From PALSA-607 sp963825425 (lineage in GTDB: Bacteria; Actinomycetota; Actinomycetes; Acidothermales; Acidothermaceae), in assembly GCA_963825425.1 (NCBI GenBank), contig CAWGTF010000015.1:124001-188000 (forward strand): DNA of 64,000 nucleotides. The letters are read 5' to 3'. The notes under the pieces were generated by a model. That model did not search any database. It was not told where the DNA came from and saw only the letters and a program-made list of their open reading frames with translations. The number at the start of each line of letters is the position of its first letter. The first letter of the stretch is position 1. The position numbers and the translations under genes were made by a program. Below are positions 9,697 through 19,360 of this stretch, piece after piece.

Positions 9697-10575
9697 ATGC
9701 GCAACTTCGTCCAAGCCGTCATCATCGGCGTGCTCACCGGCGGTGTGTACGCCCTGATGGCTTCGGGCCAGACCTTGATCTTCGGCATCATGAAGGTCAT
9801 CAACCTGGCCCAGGGGGCCATGGTGATCGTCGGAGCGTTCTTGTCCTACTCGCTATTCGTTCACTTCGGGATCGATCCGTTCCTGTCGATCCTCATCACA
9901 ACACCGCTGCTCTTCGGCATCGGCGTCCTGATCCAACTCGCGTTTCTCCGCCCGCTCCGTAGCGACGATGCAGCGGAGATGTCGCTGCTCGTCACGTTCG
10001 CAGTCGCTCTGGGAATCGAAGGAGTTCTGACACTCACCTACAAGACCAACTACCGATCGATCCAGACCAGCTATGCGAACAAGTCTTTCGACATCGCTGG
10101 ATATCAGATCAGTGCCGTTCGGCTTTACGCGTTCGTCTTGTCGCTGGTGGCCCTCGTCGTCTTGTACCTCGTCCTGGAGCGTACGAGGCTGGGGAGGGCC
10201 ATCCGCGCCACCGTGCAAAACCCGACATCCGCGTTGCTACTCGGAGTCGACTCACGCAAGGTAGCGGCAATCGGGTTCGGGCTCGGAGCTGCTACCGCAG
10301 CCGCGGCTGGCGCCGTGTTCGGGCTGGTCTACGCGTTCAATCCCAACAGCCACTACGACCTCATCTCCCGGCTGTTGTCGATCGTGATCCTCGGCGGCCT
10401 CGGCAGCATTGGCGGTGCAGTTGTCGGCGCACTCATCATGGGAGTTGCGTCGAGCTTGGTCGCAGATTTCGGGTCGCCGGTGTGGAGTGACTTCACGTTC
10501 TTCGGGGTGCTCATCGTGGTCCTGCTGCTGCGGCCCCAAGGCCTATTCGGAACGACGCTGCGAGGATCATCGTGA
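9697..10575 (+). CDS. Branched-chain amino acid type ABC permease, LivH-like
   Basis: A 292-residue integral membrane subunit. The N-terminus MRNFVQAVIIGVLTGGVYALMASGQTLIFGIMKVINLAQGA-type pattern, with the conserved NLAQG motif, is characteristic of LivH. About eight hydrophobic segments and the cytoplasmic EAA-like loop ILGGLGSIGGAVVGA near the C-terminus follow. It starts 9 bp after the binding protein and overlaps the next permease gene by 4 bp. Intact frame. Confidence 0.93.
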   Translation: MRNFVQAVIIGVLTGGVYALMASGQTLIFGIMKVINLAQGAMVIVGAFLSYSLFVHFGIDPFLSILITTPLLFGIGVLIQLAFLRPLRSDDAAEMSLLVTFAVALGIEGVLTLTYKTNYRSIQTSYANKSFDIAGYQISAVRLYAFVLSLVALVVLYLVLERTRLGRAIRATVQNPTSALLLGVDSRKVAAIGFGLGAATAAAAGAVFGLVYAFNPNSHYDLISRLLSIVILGGLGSIGGAVVGALIMGVASSLVADFGSPVWSDFTFFGVLIVVLLLRPQGLFGTTLRGSS

Positions 10576-11588
10576 CCAAGCTCGGCGTTACGAGAGGTGC
10601 AGTGTTCACCGCGCTTCTCGTGTCGTTTCCCTTCGTCGTGCATGCACACTGGGTGCTGAATATCGCCGTCTTCACGCTGATGTACGCGGGCCTCGCGTCG
10701 GCCTGGAACCTGGTCGGCGGCTACGCGGGGTACCCGTCGCTCGGCCACGCTGCCTTCTTCGGGGCCGGCGCTTACCTCGAGGCAATCTACTTTCATCACC
10801 ATTCGATCGGCTCCGGCTACCTCCCCTTCGTCGCGTTGCCGATCGTCGGGCTCATCGTGATGGTGGCGAGTGTGCCGGTGGCGTGGGTTGCCATGCGCAC
10901 CCGCGCGGATGTGTTTGCGATTGTCACGATTACGGTCCTGTTCATGGCGCAGACTCTGGCGTTCAACCTGCGCAGCATCACCGGTGGATCGCAAGGACTC
11001 GGCATCCATCCGCCGTCGTTTGCGCTCGCCATCTACGAACGACCCTTCTACTTCGCGTTTGCCGCGATCCTGATCGTTGCTGCGGGCATCACCTTCTTGA
11101 CCTCGCGCAGCAAGGCGGGCTTGTCGCTGCTGGCTATTCGCGCCGACGAAGACAAGGCACGTGGCGTCGGCGTACACGTCACGCTGGCAAAGCTGACCGG
11201 ATTCTCCATGTCGGTGTGGCTCACGGCGATGATCGGGGCTGTCTGGGCCTACTACGTCTCGTTCGTCTACCCGCAGTTCGCGGTTGATCCGCTCATCACC
11301 ATCGCGATGGTGCTCATGACGTTTCTTGGTGGTCGCGCCACCTTGTGGGGGCCGATACTCGGAGCATTCATCCTTGCGCCGGCTCAGCAGTACTTGGCCT
11401 ACACCTATGGCGCGAGCAGGTTGTATCTGCTTGCGTACGCCGCCGTGTTCCTGCTCATCATGCTGTTCCTCCCGCGCGGCATCATTCCGAGCATCGCCGA
11501 CCGGCAATTCGCGCGCCGGCGCAAAGCCCGTGTCGACGTCGCGGGTTCGTCGACCCCAGGTCAAGTCGAGCAGCCGGTGGCGTCATGA
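10572..11588 (+). CDS. Branched-chain amino acid type ABC permease, LivM-like
   Basis: A 338-residue partner permease with a GTG start overlapping the LivH-like stop. Family motifs are AGLASAWNLVGGYAGYPSLG near residues 35-55, GLSLLAIRADEDKARGVGV for the ATPase contact, and the FLGGRATLWGPILGA coupling loop. The basic C-terminal tail FARRRKARV is cytoplasmic. The stop overlaps the LivG-like start by 4 bp, so translation is probably coupled through the transporter genes. Confidence 0.93.
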   Translation: MTKLGVTRGAVFTALLVSFPFVVHAHWVLNIAVFTLMYAGLASAWNLVGGYAGYPSLGHAAFFGAGAYLEAIYFHHHSIGSGYLPFVALPIVGLIVMVASVPVAWVAMRTRADVFAIVTITVLFMAQTLAFNLRSITGGSQGLGIHPPSFALAIYERPFYFAFAAILIVAAGITFLTSRSKAGLSLLAIRADEDKARGVGVHVTLAKLTGFSMSVWLTAMIGAVWAYYVSFVYPQFAVDPLITIAMVLMTFLGGRATLWGPILGAFILAPAQQYLAYTYGASRLYLLAYAAVFLLIMLFLPRGIIPSIADRQFARRRKARVDVAGSSTPGQVEQPVAS

Positions 11589-12316
11589 CAGCACTGCTCG
11601 CCGTCCGGCATTTGACGAAGCGGTTTGGTGGTATCACCGCGGTTGACGACTGTTCGTTCGAAGTCGCGCAGGGAACGATCACGGCGCTCATCGGTCCGAA
11701 CGGGTCGGGCAAGACAACCGTGTTCAATCTCGTCACCGGCTACGTGCGAGCAGCTGCCGGTGACATCGCCTTCGGCGGGCGCGTCTACACGCGCCCCGAG
11801 CCGGGAACGCTGTGCCGGCGTGGCCTCGTACGCACGTTCCAACAAGCCCGCGTCTTCCCGGTGCTTAGTGTTGTCGAGAACTTGGTAGTCGGCGCAGTGC
11901 ATCCGTGGTGGGCCCTGGCGACACCTCGTGCCTCGAAAGTCGACCGAGCACGGGCCGATGAGTTGATGGCCGACTTCGGACTCTCCCGCGTCGCGGACCT
12001 GCCCGCGTCGCAGCTGTCGTACGGGCAGCGCAAGTTGCTCGAGTTTGCTGCGGTCTTGATGAGCCGGCCCCAGCTCGTGTTGCTCGACGAGCCGACAGCA
12101 GGCGTGAACCCGACGATGGTCGCGACGATGGAGCGCCATGTACGCGAGCGCAACGCCGAGGGCATTACATTCCTGGTCGTCGAACACGACATGAACGTCG
12201 TCATGCGGTTGTGCGATCCGGTGATCGTGCTCGACCATGGGGCACCGATCGCGCAGGGTGCTCCCGCAACGGTCCAGGCAGATCCGGCAGTCCTCGACGC
12301 TTACCTGGGCCAGTGA
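11585..12316 (+). CDS. Branched-chain amino acid type ABC ATPase, LivG-like
   Basis: A 243-residue ATPase. Walker A GPNGSGKT, the LivG-typical RGLVRTFQQARVFPVLSVVENL stretch, signature LSYGQRKLLEFA, Walker B LVLLDEPTAGVNP and the switch His in VVEHDM are all present. ATG 11585 forms an ATGA overlap with the LivM-like stop; longer in-frame starts upstream would run through the permease gene and are rejected. It forms the importer's ATPase pair with the next gene. Confidence 0.93.
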   Translation: MTALLAVRHLTKRFGGITAVDDCSFEVAQGTITALIGPNGSGKTTVFNLVTGYVRAAAGDIAFGGRVYTRPEPGTLCRRGLVRTFQQARVFPVLSVVENLVVGAVHPWWALATPRASKVDRARADELMADFGLSRVADLPASQLSYGQRKLLEFAAVLMSRPQLVLLDEPTAGVNPTMVATMERHVRERNAEGITFLVVEHDMNVVMRLCDPVIVLDHGAPIAQGAPATVQADPAVLDAYLGQ

Positions 12317-13125
12317 TGGCTAAGCATCGCGCGGACGGCGACGCGGCGTCGGAGCCGTTGCTCGTTCTCCAGGACGTGGTTGCGGGCTACGGCGCGGGCG
12401 ACATCCTCAAGGGCGTCACCCTCGACGTGCACGAGGGCGAGGTGGTCTGTCTCATCGGGCCAAATGGCGCCGGCAAATCCACCGTGCTGAAGACGATCAG
12501 CGGCCTGCTGCGACCAAGCAAGGGCTCCGTACGCTTTCGGGGCGAGGTCATCACCCGGATGTCGATCCGCGAGCGTTTGTCCCGGTCGATCGTCCACGTG
12601 CCGCAGGACCGGAGTCTGTTCCCCGCGATGAGCGTGTGGGAGAACGTGATCATGGGTGCCTACTCGCTGCGTGATGAGGCGGAGGCGCGTCGCCGGGCCG
12701 AGCGAGCGGCGGCGGCGTTTCCGATCGTGGCGAAGCGGCGACACGAAGCAGCCGGATCACTGTCGGGCGGCGAGCAGAAGCAGGTCGAGATGGCTCGCTC
12801 TTTGATGCTCGATCCGGCGCTGATCATGCTCGACGAGCCGTCGATCGGCCTCGATCCAAAGTCACGCAAGATCGTGTTCGAGTCGATCAAACAGCTTGCG
12901 GCCGATGGTCGGACAGTGTTGCTGGTCGAACAGAACGCGCGATCGGGTCTTGCCGTTGCGGATCGAGGCGCCGTGTTGGAATCCGGCTTAGTGCGCCTTG
13001 TCGGCACGGGTAGCGCGCTTCTTCTCGACCCGGAGGTTGCCCGGCTGTACCTCGGGGGCGGCGCGGCAAGTGCAGGCGGCGTTGCGGCTACGACCCCGGC
13101 TTCGACGGAACAGGCAGCGCGATGA
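12316..13125 (+). CDS. Branched-chain amino acid type ABC ATPase, LivF-like
   Basis: A 269-residue second ATPase: Walker A GPNGAGKST, VPQDRSLFPAMSVWENVIMG (the LivF-type Q-loop region), signature LSGGEQKQVEMARSLM, Walker B LIMLDEPSIGLDPK. ATG 12316 overlaps the LivG-like stop by one base. A C-terminal Ala/Gly/Thr-rich tail of about 25 residues beyond the usual family end is notable. The stop at 13125 overlaps the ATG of the dehydrogenase gene. Confidence 0.93.
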   Translation: MAKHRADGDAASEPLLVLQDVVAGYGAGDILKGVTLDVHEGEVVCLIGPNGAGKSTVLKTISGLLRPSKGSVRFRGEVITRMSIRERLSRSIVHVPQDRSLFPAMSVWENVIMGAYSLRDEAEARRRAERAAAAFPIVAKRRHEAAGSLSGGEQKQVEMARSLMLDPALIMLDEPSIGLDPKSRKIVFESIKQLAADGRTVLLVEQNARSGLAVADRGAVLESGLVRLVGTGSALLLDPEVARLYLGGGAASAGGVAATTPASTEQAAR

Positions 13126-14078
13126 CGACAAGTGGAGAACACATGGCGACAGAGGTGACCGACGCCCCCCGACTTGGCTGGATCGGTGCCGGTCGGATGG
13201 GCGCGGCGATGGCGCGCCGGCTGCTCGCGAGTGGGCATCAGGTATCGGTCTACAACCGAACCCGATCCAAAGCCGAAGCCCTTACTCCGGACGGCGCGGT
13301 GGTGGTCGACGCAGTCGGCGACCTCGCGACCTGCGACGTCGTGTTTACCTGCGTGTCGTCCTCCGATGACCTCGAGCACGTGCTGCTCGGCACCGGCGGC
13401 CTGCTGCGCCAGGACCGTGTTCCGGGGGTCGTCGTCGATACCAGCACCGTGAGCGCGCAGATGTCGGCGCACGTGCGCGCGGCCGCGGCCGAGCGGGGTT
13501 CAGTGTTCCTCGCCGCATCGGTATCGGGCAACGCCAAGGTCGTCGCCGCTGGGCGGTTGACCCTGGTGGTGTCCGGGTCAGAAGACGCGTATCGCAAGGT
13601 CGTGCCGCTGCTTGAGTTGCTCGGTTGCGGCGTGACGTACGTCGGTGAGGACGAGCTGGCGCGGCTGGTGAAGATCGCCCATAACGTCTTTCTAGGAGTG
13701 GTGACCCAGTCACTCGCCGAGATCGTCGTGCTCGTCGAGAGGGGTGGAGTCAGCCGGGCGGCGTTTCTCGAGTTCCTGAACGCGTCGGTCATGGGGTCGA
13801 CCTTCACGCGATACAAGTCACCGGCACTGACGCATCTCGACTTCACGCCGACGTTCACGACGGAGCTCCTGCGGAAGGACTTCGAGATCGGGCTCGCCGA
13901 GGCGCGCGCGATGGGTGTGGCAATGCCCGTGGCCGCTCTCACGCACCAGCTTGTGCAGGCCGCGATCGGCGCTGGAAATCGTGGCGTCGACTTTGCCTCC
14001 TTGCTGCTCGAGGTCGCCCGAAACTCTGGCATGGTGCTGACGCCAGAAGATGTGTTCGTCGACGACGGGTTGCACTGA
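13122..14078 (+). CDS. NAD(P)-dependent beta-hydroxyacid dehydrogenase, 3-hydroxyisobutyrate dehydrogenase family
   Basis: A 318-residue Rossmann oxidoreductase. GWIGAGRMGAAMARRL (about residues 19-34) binds the dinucleotide, NRTRSK suggests NADP preference, and Lys184 in LARLVKIAHNVFLG is the catalytic lysine. The substrate loop SVSGNAKVVAAG differs from the usual PVSGG. ATG 13122 overlaps livF; ATG 13143 has a better GGAG ribosome site. The family oxidises 3-hydroxyisobutyrate, tartronate semialdehyde, 3-hydroxypropionate or related compounds; the exact substrate is unknown. The overlap with importer genes ties it to the imported compound. Confidence 0.88.
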   Translation: MTTSGEHMATEVTDAPRLGWIGAGRMGAAMARRLLASGHQVSVYNRTRSKAEALTPDGAVVVDAVGDLATCDVVFTCVSSSDDLEHVLLGTGGLLRQDRVPGVVVDTSTVSAQMSAHVRAAAAERGSVFLAASVSGNAKVVAAGRLTLVVSGSEDAYRKVVPLLELLGCGVTYVGEDELARLVKIAHNVFLGVVTQSLAEIVVLVERGGVSRAAFLEFLNASVMGSTFTRYKSPALTHLDFTPTFTTELLRKDFEIGLAEARAMGVAMPVAALTHQLVQAAIGAGNRGVDFASLLLEVARNSGMVLTPEDVFVDDGLH

Positions 14079-15342
14079 TGGATGCTTCTGCACCGATACC
14101 GACACCCCCGATACCAACACCGGGCCGGATGGCGGTCGACTTCGAAGACCGGGTCGACTTCCGCCGGTTGCGCGACTACCGGCTCGCTCGCGCTCGCGCT
14201 GCGCTGGCTGCCAGCGATCTCGGCGCCCTCCTTCTCTTCGACGTCAACAACATCCGTTACGTCACGTCGACCATGATCGGCGAGTGGGCACGCGACAAGA
14301 TGTGTCGCTACGCGCTGCTTGCCCGCCGGCGGCGAGCCAATCAACTGGGACTTCGGCTCCGCGGCTCGCTACCACCAACTGCACTCCCCGTGGCTGAAGC
14401 CGGAGAACTCCAGGGCGGGCATGCTGGGCCTGCGTGGCTCGGTGTCGGCCGAGGCGGGCTTGTACGAGTCGACTGTCCGTGAGCTCAAGGGCATCCTGAC
14501 TGACCTCGGCTTGGCCGGTGCGCCGATCGGCGTCGACATCGTCGAGCCGCCGATGCTGTTCGAGATGCAGCGGCAGGGCCTTCAGGTAGCCGACGGCCAA
14601 CAGGTCATGCTCGACGCCCGGCAGATCAAGAGCGACGACGAGATCATGCTGCTGTCGACGGCGGCGGCGATGGTCGACGGCACCTACTTCGACATCGCCG
14701 AGGCGCTGCGGCCGGGGGTGCGTGAGAACGAACTGGTCGCGCTGGCGAACAAACGGCTTTACGACATGGGTTCCGACGACGTCGAGGCGATCAACGCGGT
14801 CTCGGGCGAGCGTTGCAACCCGCACCCGCACAACTTCTCCGACCGGATGATCCGGCCGGGCGACCAGGCGTTCTTCGACATCATCATGTCGTTCAACGGG
14901 TATCGCACCTGCTACTACCGCACGTTCGCCGTCGGGAGCGCGACGCCGTCGCAGCGCGACGCCTACACCAGCGCGCGCGAGTGGATCGATGCGGCGATCG
15001 AGCTGGTGAAGCCGGGCGTGACCACCGATCAGATCGCGCGGCTGTGGCCTGCTGCAACCAGGACTTCGGCTTCGCCGAACGAGATGGCCGCGTTCGGCTT
15101 GCAGTTCGGGCACGGCCTCGGGCTCGGCCTTGCACGAGCGACCCATCATCAGTCGGCTCAACTCGCTCGAGCATCCGAAGGAGATCCTTGAGGGGATGGT
15201 CTTCGCGCTCGAGACCTACTGTCCTGCTAGCGACGGCTTCTCCGCGGCCCGCATCGAAGAGGAACTTGTCGTCACGGCTGAGGGCGCGCGCGTCATCACG
15301 TTGTACCCGGCGCAGGAGCTTCCTGTTGCAAATCCGTTCTGA
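14078..15342 (+). CDS. M24-fold hydrolase (creatinase/aminopeptidase P-like), frame breaks
   Basis: About 420 residues after frame correction: N-terminal creatinase-like domain (YRLARARAALAASDLGALLL, NNIRYVTST), then a pita-bread domain. Breaks lie near 14320, 15055/15078 (compensating) and 15135. Metal-site landmarks are FFDIIMSFNGYRTCYYRTF (first Asp kept, second Asp replaced by Cys), GHGLGLGLHERP (His), GMVFALETYC (Glu) and ARIEEELVVT (Glu). With one ligand missing it is unlikely to be a standard aminopeptidase; creatinase-like C-N hydrolysis or a lyase role is possible. It resembles the DMSP lyase DddP only at the N-terminal domain. Start overlaps the dehydrogenase stop. Confidence 0.85.
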
Positions 15343-15357
15343 AGAGGGGCCATCGAC

Positions 15358-16372
15358 ATGACCGCGAGTACCACCGACCGAGACGCGACGGACACCACCG
15401 CCGCCGTCCGGCTTGCCCTGTTTCGCATGATGGTTGAGATGCGCATGTTCGAGAAGCGCGCGTACGACTTGTTCATGCAGAGCCTCGTCAAGGGCACCAG
15501 CCACCTGTCGCTCGGACAAGAAGCGATCGCCGCAGGCTTCGGCGTGGCGATGCGACCCGATGACTGGACGTTCGCTACTTACCGCGGCCACGCACACACG
15601 CTGGCTCGCGGTGCGTCGATGACAGGGGTGATGGGCGAACTCCTCGGCCGCCAGAACGGCTTGATGGCAGGTAAGGGTGGCTCGATGCACCTCACCGACG
15701 TCGCCAACGGCGTCATGGGCAGCTACGCGATCATCGGCGGTCATCTCCCCATCGCATGCGGTGCAGCCTGGTCGGCGCAATATCGCGGCACCGAGCAGGT
15801 TGCGGTGTGCTTCTTCGGCGATGGGACGACGAACATCGGCGCGTTCCACGAGGCGCTGAACTTCGCGGCCATCTGGAAGCTGCCGGTCGTGTTCGTCTGC
15901 GAGAACAACCTGTACATGGAGTACACCCCGATCTCTGCGGTGACGGCCGTGCCACGGCCGGCAGCCGATCGCGCAGCCTCGTACGGTCTCGAGCCGATCG
16001 TGGTTGACGGCAACGACGCCGACGCGATGTACGACATCGCCGTCACGTCGCTCAAGAAGGCTCGTGCGGGTGACGGTCCGGTGCTGATTGAGGCACTGAC
16101 CTACCGGCACGGCGGTCACTCGCGCGCCGATCCCGGCTAAGTACCGGCCGCAGTCGGAGGTCGACGAATGGATGGCCCGCGACCCGATCCCTGCCTACCG
16201 CACGCGGCTGCTCGCGGCCGGCATCGATGAAGCCGCACTTGCCGATATCGAGCGCGATATCGCCGCGCGAGTCGACGAGGCAACCGAAGCGGCGAAGGCG
16301 TCTCCGGCGCCTGGTGCTGAGTTCTTGATGAGTGACGTCTGGGCCGACGGAGGTTCGTCATGGCGCAACTGA
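15358..16372 (+). CDS. Thiamine-diphosphate 2-oxoacid/acetoin dehydrogenase E1 alpha (frame break)
   Basis: Decarboxylating alpha subunit, about 338 residues. The thiamine-diphosphate motif runs from GDG (154-156) to ENN (182-184), and YRGHAHTLARG and YRHGGHSRADP are active-site loops of the PDH-alpha/AcoA family. One extra base near 16135 gives a false stop right after RADP; the other frame continues AKYRPQSEVDEWMARDPIP and ends at 16372. The beta subunit starts at 16360 and overlaps this 3' end. No E2 or E3 gene is near, so the electron or acyl acceptor is unclear. Confidence 0.9.
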
Positions 16373-17337
16373 GCTATCGCGAAGCCGTCGTTCGCGCAAT
16401 CGCCCAGGAGATGCGACGCGACGAATCGGTCGTCTTCCTCGGCGAGGACATCGGTGCTGCGGGCGGCGTGTTCAAGGCGACGCCGGGCCTGCTTGAGGAG
16501 TTCGGGCCACGGCGGGTGCGCGATACCCCGATCAGCGAGCAGGCGATTCTCGGCGCCGCGATGGGTGCGGCGATGACCGGCTTGCGACCGATCGCCGAGA
16601 TCATGTTCGCCGACTTCTTCGCCGTGTGCTGGGACATCGTCGCGAACGAGATCGCGAAGAGTCGCTACATGACGAACGGGCAGGTGTCGTTTCCACTCGT
16701 GATCCGGTCCGGCAACGGTGGCGGCCTGCGGTTCGGTGCGCAGCACTCGCAGTCGGTCGAGAACTGGGCGATGGCGATTCCGGGACTCAAGGTCGTCGCG
16801 CCGTCGAGCGCAGTCGATGTGATCGGACTGTTTGCGGCCGCAGTGCGCGACCCCGACCCGGTGATGTTCTTCGAACAAAAGTCGCTGTATGCGGTGAAGA
16901 GCGAGGTGCCGGACGGCGAGATCGTTGACGAGCTCGGTAAGGCGAAGGTGTTGCGCGACGGCGGCGACGCAACCATCGTTGCGCTCGCAGCGATGGTTCC
17001 GCGTGCACTTGCGGCCGCCGAAGAACTGGCGTCGTCGTTCGGCATCGAATGCACGGTCGTCGACGTCCGCAGTCTGGTCCCGCTCGACACCCAGACGATT
17101 CTCCGTGAGGTCTCTAAGACGGGCCGGTTGTTCACGGTCGAGGAGAACCCGCGGTTGTGCGGCTGGGGTGCAGAGATCGTCTCGATCGTCGCCGAAGAGG
17201 CGTTTAGCGATCTCGACGGGCCGCTGATTCGCATCACGACCCCGCACATCCCACTGCCCGCAGCAGACGCGTTGGAGGACCTAGCGATGCCCAGTACGCA
17301 GCGCATCGTCGAGACCGTTCGCAAGAACCTCGACTGA
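16360..17337 (+). CDS. Thiamine-diphosphate 2-oxoacid/acetoin dehydrogenase E1 beta
   Basis: A 325-residue transketolase-like beta subunit, intact. It opens LSYREAVVRAIAQEMRRDE; GEDIGAAGGVFK holds the conserved Glu that contacts the thiamine ring, DTPISEQAILGAAMGAAMTG follows, and the C-terminal transketolase domain contains VVDVRSLVPLDTQTI. GAQHSQSVENW matches the AcoB/PdhB pattern. The 13-bp overlap with the alpha gene fits a fixed alpha2beta2 complex. Overall similarity is to acetoin-type and pyruvate dehydrogenase beta subunits, which cannot be separated by eye. Confidence 0.92.
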   Translation: MAQLSYREAVVRAIAQEMRRDESVVFLGEDIGAAGGVFKATPGLLEEFGPRRVRDTPISEQAILGAAMGAAMTGLRPIAEIMFADFFAVCWDIVANEIAKSRYMTNGQVSFPLVIRSGNGGGLRFGAQHSQSVENWAMAIPGLKVVAPSSAVDVIGLFAAAVRDPDPVMFFEQKSLYAVKSEVPDGEIVDELGKAKVLRDGGDATIVALAAMVPRALAAAEELASSFGIECTVVDVRSLVPLDTQTILREVSKTGRLFTVEENPRLCGWGAEIVSIVAEEAFSDLDGPLIRITTPHIPLPAADALEDLAMPSTQRIVETVRKNLD

Positions 17338-17342
17338 TCGCG

Positions 17343-18805
17343 ATGACCACTGGAGATACCGGGACTGACCGGTCAGGTACCGACGCAGCTCTTCATCGGC
17401 GGTAAGTGGGTCGGCGCGTCTGACGCGTCGCACATCGAGGTCATCGATCCGTCGCACGGGCAGCCGGTGGCGCGGGTGGCCAACGCGACTGTGAGCGACG
17501 CAATGGACGCCGTCGCTGCGGCGTCCAACGCCTTGCCCGGTTGGGCGGCGACACCGCCACGCGAGCGCGGCGAGATCCTGCGGCGCGTGTTCGAGTTGAT
17601 GACGCAGCGGCGCGAGGAGCTGGCGAGGCTGATCGCCATCGAGAACGGCAAGGCGCTTCCCGACGCGCGTGGCGAGGTCGCCTACGCCGCCGAGTTCTTC
17701 CGTTGGTTCTCCGAGGAGGCTGTGCGCCTCAACGGCAGCGTTCAGACCGCACCATCGGGGGCGAATCGGATCGTCGTATTGCGTCAACCGGTCGGTGTCT
17801 GCGTGCTGGTCACGCCGTGGAACTTCCCGGCGGCGATGGCGACCCGCAAGATCGCGCCGGCACTCGCCGCTGGCTGCACGGTCGTGCTGAAGCCGGCTAC
17901 CGACACGCCGCTGACTGCTCTCGTTCTTGCTGCGTTGTACGAGGAGGCCGGCGTGCCACCGGGCGTGGTGAACGTGGTCCCGTCGAACCGCTCCGGACGC
18001 GGTGGTGTCGGCGATGCTTCATGACCCGCGCGTTCGCAAGCTGAGCTTCACCGGCTCGACCGAAGTCGGACGGATGTTGCTGCGCGAGGCGTCCGACGCC
18101 GTGGTGAACTGTTCGATGGAGCTCGGGGGCAATGCCCCGTTCCTGGTGTTTGACGATGCCGACCTCGACGCGGCGCTCGAGGGTGCGATGGTCGCGAAGA
18201 TGCGAAACGCTGGTGAAGCGTGTACCGCAGCAAACCGCTTCTACGTGCAGCGATCGGTCGTCAAGGAGTTCACCCAGCGCTTGGCCGCGGCCATGGGTGC
18301 GATGCGAGTCGGCGCAGGCCTCGATGATGCAACGCAGGTAGGTCCGTTGGTTAACGCGTCGACGCGCGACAAGGTGGCGTCGCTGGTCGATGCTGCAGTC
18401 TCCGGTGGCGCGACCGTCGCCGTGGGCGGCCATCCGATCGATCGGCCGGGCTTCTACTACGAGCCGACGGTTCTCACCGACGTGTCGGCAGATGCGGCGC
18501 TCTTGCGCGAGGAGATCTTCGGACCGGTGGCGCCGATCGTCATCTTCGACCACGAGTCTGACGCGATAGCGATGGCGAACGACACCGAGTACGGCCTCGT
18601 CTCTTACGTCTACACCCGCGACCTGGCTCGCGGCTTGCGCGTGTCCGAGGCACTGGAGACGGGCATGGTCGGCCTGAACCGAGGTCTGGTTTCAGACCCT
18701 GCGGCGCCGTTCGGTGGCGTGAAGCAAAGTGGCATCGGTCGTGAGGGTGGCCACGACGGCTTGCTGGAGTTCACCGAGAGCAAGTACATCGCCGTCTCGT
18801 GGTGA
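17343..18805 (+). CDS. NAD(P)-dependent aldehyde dehydrogenase, succinate-semialdehyde type (frame breaks)
   Basis: About 486 residues after correction. ATG 17343 starts 5 bp after the E1 beta stop, but a break near 17360 is needed to join LTGQVPTQLFIGGKWVG. A second break near 17985 joins VVNVVPS to SAMLHDPRVRKLSFTGSTEVG. Motifs: TPWNFPAAM, MELGGNAPF (catalytic Glu), NAGEACTAANRF (catalytic Cys), EIFGPVAP and FGGVKQSGIGREGG. Spacing and motifs match GabD-type semialdehyde dehydrogenases. Last gene of the catabolic operon; it probably oxidises an aldehyde made by the upstream enzymes. Confidence 0.9.
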
Positions 18806-18822
18806 GCTGAGTCTCCGACCGC

Positions 18823-19360
18823 TTAGGTGAGGCCGAGATCGGCGAGCGAGTACGCGGCTCGATACGGAAGTCCCGCGTCGGCGACGGCGCCCGCTGCGCC
18901 ACGTTCGACGATCACCGCAACGCCGACCACCTCGGCGCCGGCTTCGCGCAACGCCTGCACTGCGGTTAGCACCGAACCACCCGTCGTCGACGTGTCTTCG
19001 ACGGCAAGCACTCGGCGTCCCGCTCACGTCTGGTCCTTCGATGCGTCGCTGCAGACCGTGCGCCTTGCCTTCTTTGCGGACCACGAATGCGTCGAGCTTG
19101 CGACCACGGGCGGCAGCAGTGTGCAACATCGCGGTCGCGACCGGATCGGCACCGAGGGTCAGCCCGCCGACGGCATCGAAGGCAAGGTCGTCGGTGAGGT
19201 CGAGCATCACCGAGCCGACAAGCGGCGCGGCCGCAGCGTCGAGTGTGATGCGGCGCAAGTCGACGTAGTAGTCGGCCTCGCGGCCCGAACTCAACGTCAC
19301 CTTCCCGTGCACGACAGCCTTGGCGGTGATCTCGTGCAGGAGTGCGTCGCGGTCGCTCAT
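18823..19360 (-). CDS. pyrE: Orotate phosphoribosyltransferase (frame break)
   Basis: Transfers phosphoribosyl from PRPP to orotate in UMP synthesis. ATG 19360 opens MSDRDALLHEITAKAVVHG and continues VTLSSGREADYYVDLRR. One break near 19015 separates this from LAVEDTSTTGGSVLTAVQAL, the PRPP-binding loop. The end is at 18823. The frame-corrected length of about 178 residues is normal, and the position near clpB matches Rv0382c. The upstream SDR reads into it in frame without a stop (see SDR entry). Confidence 0.93.

Noticed and set aside
10353..11564. 403-codon minus-strand frame opposite the LivH/LivM-like genes
   Set aside because: Low-complexity Arg/His/Asp/Glu composition, opposite two intact permeases.
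14078..15342. Assignment of the M24 protein as DMSP lyase DddP
   Set aside because: Only the N-terminal domain is similar; the metal-site segment differs (no D-x-D and no Asp before the ISRT-like block).
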